From Pelagophyceae sp. CCMP2097 (taxonomy: Eukaryota; Sar; Pelagophyceae): DNA of 14,280 nucleotides. The translations under genes were made by a program, and so were the position numbers. Of the stretch, positions 9,440 to 14,280 are shown in pieces. The notes under the pieces were generated by a model, which was given only the letters and a program-made list of their open reading frames with translations, made no database searches and was not told the origin of the DNA. The stretch lies in contig MU657490.1 in assembly GCA_026770575.1 (NCBI GenBank), positions 1-14,280 of the forward strand, in the 5' to 3' direction. Positions within the stretch are counted from its first letter, which is position 1. Each line of letters begins with the position of its first letter.

Positions 9440-10914
9440 TCACTGCGCGACTTTCTTGCGCTGGCCGCGCGTGTCGGGGCGCGCGGCGGGCCCCGCGGCA
9501 TCGGCGTCGGCGGGCCCCGCGGCGGTGGTCCGCAGCCGGTCGACCTCGCAGGTAGCGCAGCGCGCCGACGCCGAGTCCATGTCCTCGTCGGCCGGAGTGG
9601 CGAACTTGATCCCGCACCGCACGCACCTGCACCGACGTTCACCGACGGACCGGTCCGCCGTTGGGCCCGCGTGGTCGTCGTGCACGGCGTGGATCCCGGC
9701 GCGCGGGCCGGAACGCACCAGTACGTGTTGACGTACGTCTTGGTGTCCTCTTGCGGAATGGCGCAATTGCCGTACGCAAGGGACATGGCGCACGCCCAGC
9801 GCGAGTTGGCCCGCACGGCGATCTGTTTCCGGCGGCTCCGCGCGTTTATAGGCATGCGGGGAACGCACGCCGCGGGGGAGGCGGCGCCACTTCGAGCACG
9901 TGTCGCAACAGACCCAAGACTCGGTGGAGTCGACCAGCACCTACCAAGAAGCCTCCCGCGGGCCCGCGCGACGCCTCGCCGCCCGCGTACCTCGGTGGCC
10001 CGCGGCGCGTCGTGCTTGGCGGCGTCGGTCAAAGCTTTTTCGATGGCGTTGAGCGGCCGCGCCTTAGCTGCCGCCTTCTTACGCGGCGCGGCGGCGGCGG
10101 CGGCCCTGCGAGGAGGCGGTGAGGGCGCCGGCGAGCAACGGCGCCTCGTACAGAAGCGCACTTCTTCGGCGGCGGGCCGCTTGGCGCGGGCGAGGGGCGT
10201 TTCTTCGTCGATTTCTTCGGTACGTCGGCGGCCCCGTCCGGAGACACGGGGGCCAACAACCAAGACGGGGCCTCGGCCTCGGCCTCGGCCTTGACCGGCT
10301 GCGCGGCGGGCTTGCGCGTGGGCGGGATCTTGGGCTTTGGCGGCTTCGGCTGCGGCTTGGCCGGCTTGAGCTTTGACGGGGGCCTACGTCGCTTTCAGAG
10401 GGCCTCTCCAGAGACTTTCGGCCCTGGGGCGCGCGCGGCCGCACCTCTTCGCGCCGGCGGCGGCCGGGCCCGGCGGCGGCGCGGGCGGCGGGGCGAGGAG
10501 CAGGAGCGGGCGCTGCGGCTGCGGCGGGTGCCACGTCTGCGGCGCGAGGGCGAGCTGCGGCGGCGGCGGCGGCGGCGGCGGGAAGTCGGTGCCGAAGATG
10601 GCGTGGACGGGCATGGACTTGCCGATGAGGGCCCGGTGCTTCGGGGCGCAGCGCAGCGACGCCGCCTCGCGGAGGAAGCGTGCCTTTGGGAGCGTCTTCC
10701 AGCCGCGGGCGAGCACCTAGCGGACGGTCCGCGCCCGCGCCCGCCGCTCCCGCGCCCCTCCGCGCCCCCTCCGCCCCGCCGCGGCCCGCGCCTCGAGCTC
10801 GTGGTGTTGAGCTAGCGCGAGATCATCGAGGCTGTTCGCATTGTCCAAAATCGAGCGCGACTCGTGTCCCACAAACTTGTGGTCCCGCAGCCACTTCGCC
10901 AGCGCGGCCGCCAT
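9440..10914 (-). CDS. CW-type zinc finger protein with SAM-like N-terminus, 7 exons
   Basis: Predicted exons on the minus strand: 10914-10792, 10716-10445, 10383-10162, 10105-9991, 9940-9869, 9822-9719, 9626-9440; 364 residues, all phases consistent. Residues 1-70 (LAKWLRDHKF.. SLDDLAL.. LPKARFLREAASL) look like a SAM-type helical bundle. A proline- and lysine-rich linker follows (eight prolines in a row, then PKPPKPKIPP and KKSTKKRPSP), suggesting a nuclear, disordered region. Residues 253-288 form a CW domain, a histone H3K4-methyl reader in known proteins: W253, C256, C259, W262, W277, C279 and C288, with WVCCDTCSKWRRLP assembled across an intron to RWACAMS..GNC. A C-x2-C / C-x2-C pair (304/307, 326/329) may bind a second zinc. 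A TAG at 10719-10717 lies in frame between exons 1 and 2; it is removed if a 75-nt GC-AG intron (10717-10791) is spliced, or a 156-nt GT-AG intron from 10872. Confidence 0.75.
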
Positions 10915-11330
10915 CCAGCGCGGCGCCCGACGGCGAGATACCGGGGAGCAATTCGCCAAAGTTAAAGAGAAAAGTAAACTTTACCAACCTAGAACTCGGC
11001 TCACCGGGCGTGTCTCTTGTCACGTGCGACGGATTTGGAAAGCCTCGCTTCCCTTCTTTCCAACGCCGTGCCCTCGATGACGGAAATCCCGGCTGAGCCG
11101 AGACTCACTCTTATGGAGTTGCACTTTTCTCCCACTTGGCCCAAAGTGGCTTTTATTCTGAACATACGCGGTCGACGAGACGAGCTCGAGGCGACTCGCT
11201 TGGGGCCCGGAGCAGCCCGGGCGGCTGGCCCGTCGGTGGCTGGCAGAGGAAGAGACTTAGCGCTTCAAAGCGTCGGGGCGTGTCTGGGCTTTTTGCCAGA
11301 CACTAAAAAAAGGGGAATCGGTCGGCGCGG
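10915..11330. other. Intergenic region between zinc finger and CLC genes
   Basis: Both neighbours are on the minus strand, so this holds the CLC 3' untranslated region (right side) and the zinc finger gene's promoter and leader (left side). A perfect 8-bp hairpin lies near the CLC stop (11280-11303). An AT-richer tract at about 10960-10985 precedes the zinc finger gene but shows no clear TATA box. No coding frame is supported. Confidence 0.45.
11280..11303 (-). other. 8-bp stem-loop 27 bases after the CLC stop
   Basis: GTGTCTGG (11280-11287) pairs perfectly with CCAGACAC (11296-11303) around an 8-base loop. On the transcribed strand it is followed by a run of pyrimidines, but a run of seven A's on the plus strand (T's on the minus) lies just before it. 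It is likely a 3'-UTR element; it does not match the canonical histone mRNA hairpin. Confidence 0.6.
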
Positions 11331-13720
11331 CTACTTGGTGGCGTCGTGCGACTTCGTGGCGTTGTGCGCGGTGTGCGGCTCGTCGAGGACGAGGGGCTCG
11401 TCGAGGACGAGGGAGAAGGAGATCTTGCGGAGCCGGACCTCGGAGTCCGTCTCCTCGGCCTTTTGCTCCTCGGTGTGGCCGGCGTGCGCAAAGTGCGAAT
11501 CGCCGTGCGCAAAGTGCGTATCGAAGTTCGTCTCGTCGTCAAAGTGCGCGTGCTTGCCGCCGGCGTCGGCGAGCGGCGCCTCGCCGGCGTGCTTCGCCGC
11601 CTCGGCCAGGGCCTCGTTGGCGCGGACCATGACGCCGTGCGGCGGCGTCGCGCGCACCTTGCGCGGCGAAGACAATTTCTTGCGGACCTTGGTGTCGTGC
11701 AAGAGCTGAATGACGCTGGGCTTGGAGCGCATGGCCGACGTGTCGAGGTCGCGGCCGAGCGTGGGCTGCTCTCGCAGCATTCGGGAGAGAAGGAGTCTCG
11801 TGAAGCCGTCGGGACCTCCGACCATAGATGCGAAAAACCGCGCCATGCACAGCGAGGCCATCGTCGGCGCCATGAGCGAGACGTCGCCGGTGATCTCGCA
11901 GATGGTGGCCACGACGGCAATGGTCGTGCGAGTAAAGGCGCCCAAAGCGCAGGCGGCGCCGATGGCCGCGTAGATGCCCGGGTCGGAAAAGTTGGCCACG
12001 TGGTTGCCAAGGAGCTCGGCGTGGAGGACCTCGCCGATGAAGCGTCCGATGGCGGCGCCGAAGAGGAGCATGGGCCCAAAAGTGCCCGCCGGGACGATGC
12101 TGCCCATGACGGCCATGACCATCAATAAATACACGATGCCAAAGAGCCCGATATTGCGCAGGCCCATGTTCGGCCCGCCGCGCTCGAAGAGGGCCGTGAT
12201 GGCGCCGCCGTCGCCCGTGAGCGACAGCGTCGCCAAAGGGTTGTACTGCCCGATTGGACAAGTGTACTTGACGTGCGCCGTGTGCGCTCTTTTCAGGCCA
12301 GACGCGGCGAGCCTGCGGCCAAAGGGCGACGAGGCGTCCGTCTCCTCGGCCGAGTCGGTGAGGCCGACGTAGCCCGGCGTCGGCCGGCAGTCGCCGAGGA
12401 GCGGCAATGCGGCAAAGGCGATGCCAGTCACGGCGGCGACGACGGCAATGTCCAAGATCTTGGCCCACTTGGGCTTGCGCCAGGCCGCGTTCTTGCGGTA
12501 GTCGTTGATCTCGTAGCACTTGCGCGAGATGTAGCCGCAGAGCAAGCCCGCGACGGCGCCGACGAAGAGAAAGGGGATCATGTCTCCGACGTGCCACCCC
12601 AAGTCCTCCACGAGGCCGATACCCACGACGGCAGTGCGGTAGCGGTCCGCCTTCCGCGACCCCATGAGGACGAGGATGATCTTCGACGTGAGCACGGTGA
12701 TCGCCGCGGCCAGAAACGTGCCGCGCGTGGCGCGGATGGACCACGCCGAAGGCTGCGTAATCTCCTCGAGCATGTACAAGATGCCTCCCAAAGGCGCGTT
12801 GAACGCCGTCGCCAGGCCCGTGGCGCCGCCGGCGGTGATGAGAGTGTGCACGATGCCCGAGTCGCCGACCTTGATGCTCTGCCTGCGGCGCATGCGCGCG
12901 GGCAGCCGCCGCGCCCCAGACTCGGCGTCGCTGTCGCTGCTCTCCGTGTCCGACGCGGCGCCTTTGCCTTTGCCTTCGCGCGGCGGCGGCGCCGCCTCGG
13001 CGGCCTGCACGCGGGCCTCTGGCGGGCCGTCGTCGTCGCCGCCGCCGCCGAGCGCGCCCTCGGCGACCTTGTACGCAATGGCCGCGCCGATGTGGCAGTT
13101 TGGCCCGACGCGGCCGACGCGGAGGCCGGCGATGACACTGAGCCAGAGCGTGACGATCTTGACGACGACCGTGCGCCACGTAAAATGCGCGCCGTAGCGC
13201 GTGCGCTTCATAGCCTCGGCATCGCTCAAGAGTTCCGCTTCGGCCAGAAACGCGATGAGCTGAGGCAGGCCCGACGCGTTCGCCTAGAAAGGAAAATCGA
13301 CAGGGGGCCGGGCAAAGGAGGCCGCCTCTGCGAACGCGCCTCGACGGCGATTTCGACGACGAGGAAAGCGGCGAGCCCGGCGACGACGAAGCCCCAGACG
13401 GCGAGGATGCCGCAGAGGGCGCCGACGCCCCAGCGCTCGATGATTTTGGCCTGGTACATTCCCTTTTCCGCAAAGGCGGCGAAGAGGAGCCACGTCGGGC
13501 CAAAGGAGAAGAGCGCCACGAGGACCCCCGTCAGCGCGTAGAGGAGCCACGTCCGCCGCCGCCCCAGCGTCAGCGACGCATAGACGGACCACACCGCCGA
13601 CCACACGGTCGTCTGCCGCACGCGCCGGCCCAATTCGAGGACGGCCCCCCGGGCCAGCGCGTAGCCGCGCGGCAACGCGCCGCACGCGCCCCGCTTCTCA
13701 GGCGCGACCGGTGGGCCCAT
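11331..13720 (-). CDS. CLC-family chloride channel/transporter, 2 exons
   Basis: Exons 13720-13346 and 13283-11331 (62-nt intron, GTCGAG..TTTCTAG) give 775 residues. CLC proteins are dimeric membrane proteins that pass chloride or exchange it for protons. Hydrophobic segments begin near residue 50 (WLLYALTGVLVALFSFGPTW). CLC hallmarks are ASGLPQL (128-134, the GSGIP motif), LRVGRVGPNCHIGA (179-192, the GxxGPxxH motif), ATAFNAPLGGILYMLEE (ending at E288-E289, the pair that includes the proton glutamate), GTFGP (515-519, GxFxP) and GAFTRTTIAVVATICEITGD. The gating glutamate of GxEGP is valine (V184), as in ClC-K channels, and the inner-gate tyrosine aligns with threonine near 610. An acidic Ser/Asp-rich insert, ending in RRRQS, separates helices before the EE motif. 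No CBS domain follows; the tail is His/Asp-rich with repeats. The start ATG at 13720 is the first sensible one. Confidence 0.95.
11377..11412 (-). repeat. 18-bp tandem duplication in the CLC tail
   Basis: GGCTCGTCGAGGACGAGG occurs at 11377-11394 and 11395-11412. It encodes a duplicated hexapeptide, LVLDEP LVLDEP, close to the CLC C-terminus and keeps the reading frame. Confidence 0.9.
11483..11518 (-). repeat. 21-bp period repeat encoding a His-rich heptad
   Basis: CGTGCGCAAAGTGCG is found at 11483-11497 and 11504-11518, a 21-base (seven-codon) period. The protein reads DTHFAHG then DSHFAHA, inside a histidine/aspartate-rich segment of the CLC cytoplasmic tail that could bind metal ions. Confidence 0.85.
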
Positions 13721-13913
13721 TCCGAGGGACGCGCCCGCCGCCGGAACGCCGAGAAGCACCGAGGCCGCGACGCGAGTCGGAGCCTCAGCAGAACGAGTTA
13801 CACTCGAGGATTGGACCTTTTTGGACCTTCGTCGACGAATTCTCTGACTTTTTTTGCACGAACCTTTTCGGCGCGCGTGCAAGGTACAATTGTGCAACTT
13901 TCGCTTAGAAAAG

Positions 13914-13934
13914 TATAAAATTATAAGCCAATGG
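13914..13934 (-). promoter_or_regulatory. TATA- and CCAAT-like elements upstream of the CLC gene
   Basis: An AT-rich block, TATAAAATTATAA (13914-13926), is followed by CCAATGG (13928-13934). Read on the minus strand, the CCAAT box (as ATTGG) lies just upstream of a TATA-like tract, about 195 bases before the CLC start codon. The spacing between the two is unusually short. It is the clearest promoter-like block in this flank. Confidence 0.45.
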
Positions 13935-14074
13935 GAATCACCCAACCGGCGAACCCTCCTCGCGGTTGCCGCCTGCACGCGCACGCGACCCACGGCCCGC
14001 GACGCCTCGGAAACCGCTCTCCGTGGTCGACGCCGCGAGGCTCGCGAGAGAAGGACACTCGTCCGGAGTTATTG

Positions 14075-14137
14075 AGGACCCGAAGGGTCCTTGCCGTTTA
14101 TTCAACGTCAGTTTACGGCAAGGGCCCTTCGGGTCCT
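14075..14137. repeat. 23-bp inverted repeat with nested palindrome
   Basis: The left arm 14075-14097 and right arm 14115-14137 are complementary at 22 of 23 positions; the remaining pair can form a G-U wobble in one RNA orientation. The loop is 17 bases. The left arm itself contains AGGACCC-GAA-GGGTCCT, a perfect 7-bp hairpin, and the right arm nearly the same, so a long hairpin or two short ones can form. ATTG lies on both sides (14071-14074 and 14141-14144), which could be a target-site duplication of a small mobile element or chance. Confidence 0.9.
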
Positions 14138-14166
14138 TTGATTGAAGGATTACCAGGGGCAATTAT

Positions 14167-14205
14167 GTCTGTCTGTCTGTCTGTCCGTCCGTCTGTCTGT
14201 CCGTC
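14167..14205. repeat. GTCT/GTCC tetranucleotide microsatellite
   Basis: A run of GTCT units interrupted by GTCC units (order TCTG/TCCG) spans roughly 39 bases, right beside the inverted repeat. It is an imperfect simple-sequence repeat with no coding role visible. Confidence 0.9.
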
Positions 14206-14280
14206 GCCGGGTCCATCCGTGAGGTTCCACCTTTGGGAAGAAAAGGGCAGCAACTCGGCCGATTTAGCGATTGGTGGTTG

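Larger units (their letters stand above)
13935..14280. other. Far 5' flank of CLC, no gene seen
   Basis: Apart from the inverted repeat and the tetranucleotide repeat listed separately, I see no supported gene. A 74-codon minus-strand frame (14162-13938) runs through the inverted repeat, but lacks any recognisable feature. Confidence 0.4.

Noticed and set aside
9377..10294. 305-codon plus-strand frame opposite the zinc finger gene
   Set aside because: No motif; the minus strand shows the CW cysteines and tryptophans across spliced exons.
10557..10580. GGC triplet run as a possible unstable repeat
   Set aside because: It encodes a stable eight-proline run in the zinc finger protein's linker; ordinary for GC-rich proline-rich coding DNA.
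11539..13503. 654-codon minus-strand frame overlapping CLC in another frame
   Set aside because: His/Arg-rich out-of-frame reading of the CLC exon and intron; no hydrophobic segments or motifs.
12273..13541. 422-codon open frame on the plus strand opposite the CLC gene
   Set aside because: Antisense shadow: Arg/Ala/Asp-rich with no family signature, while the minus strand carries clear CLC motifs over the same bases.
13938..14162. 74-codon minus-strand frame through the inverted repeat
   Set aside because: Its first third is simply the hairpin sequence; no conserved feature, and the frame is short enough to be chance.

Overview
The window reads as nuclear DNA of a eukaryote, most likely a GC-rich, intron-dense protist alga. 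A pelagophyte such as an Aureococcus relative is my best guess, but that rests on sequence style and is an inference. The evidence for a eukaryote is direct: six or seven genes can be assembled only by removing short introns (about 44-128 nt) with GT..AG ends, and each assembled model keeps one reading frame to a stop. The proteins themselves (OSCP1, WDR54, a eukaryotic-style CLC, a CW zinc finger) are also eukaryotic. No tRNA, rRNA, CRISPR array, IS element or bacterial operon was seen.

Layout. (1) 1-323: upstream DNA with small direct repeats. (2) 324-2692, +: secreted or Golgi-type glycosyltransferase resembling family GT61, seven exons. (3) 2735-3546, +: exons of an FkbM-like putative methyltransferase whose 5' end is unclear; it may be the C-terminal half of a fusion with gene 2. 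(4) 3831-5238, -: WDR54-like WD40 protein, five exons. (5) 5239-5697: shared upstream region between two divergent genes, with a 16-bp AT-rich palindrome. (6) 5698-7225, +: OSCP1 homologue, seven exons. (7) 7458-9072, -: 500-residue protein I do not recognise, three exons. (8) 9440-10914, -: CW-type zinc finger protein with a SAM-like N-terminus, seven exons, one probably bounded by a GC-AG intron. (9) 11331-13720, -: CLC chloride channel/transporter, two exons. (10) 13721-14280: CLC upstream region with TATA/CCAAT-like motifs, a 23-bp inverted repeat and a tetranucleotide repeat.

The genes do not form one pathway. The closest thing to a functional unit is the head-to-head WDR54/OSCP1 pair. 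The most notable protein feature is the CLC: the gating glutamate position holds valine, the inner-gate tyrosine appears to be missing, and the usual CBS tail is replaced by a His/Asp-rich repeat tail. I did not find a clearly new multi-gene system; the strongest leads are the unusual CLC, the possible glycosyltransferase-methyltransferase fusion, the nested hairpin and the unrecognised 500-residue gene.
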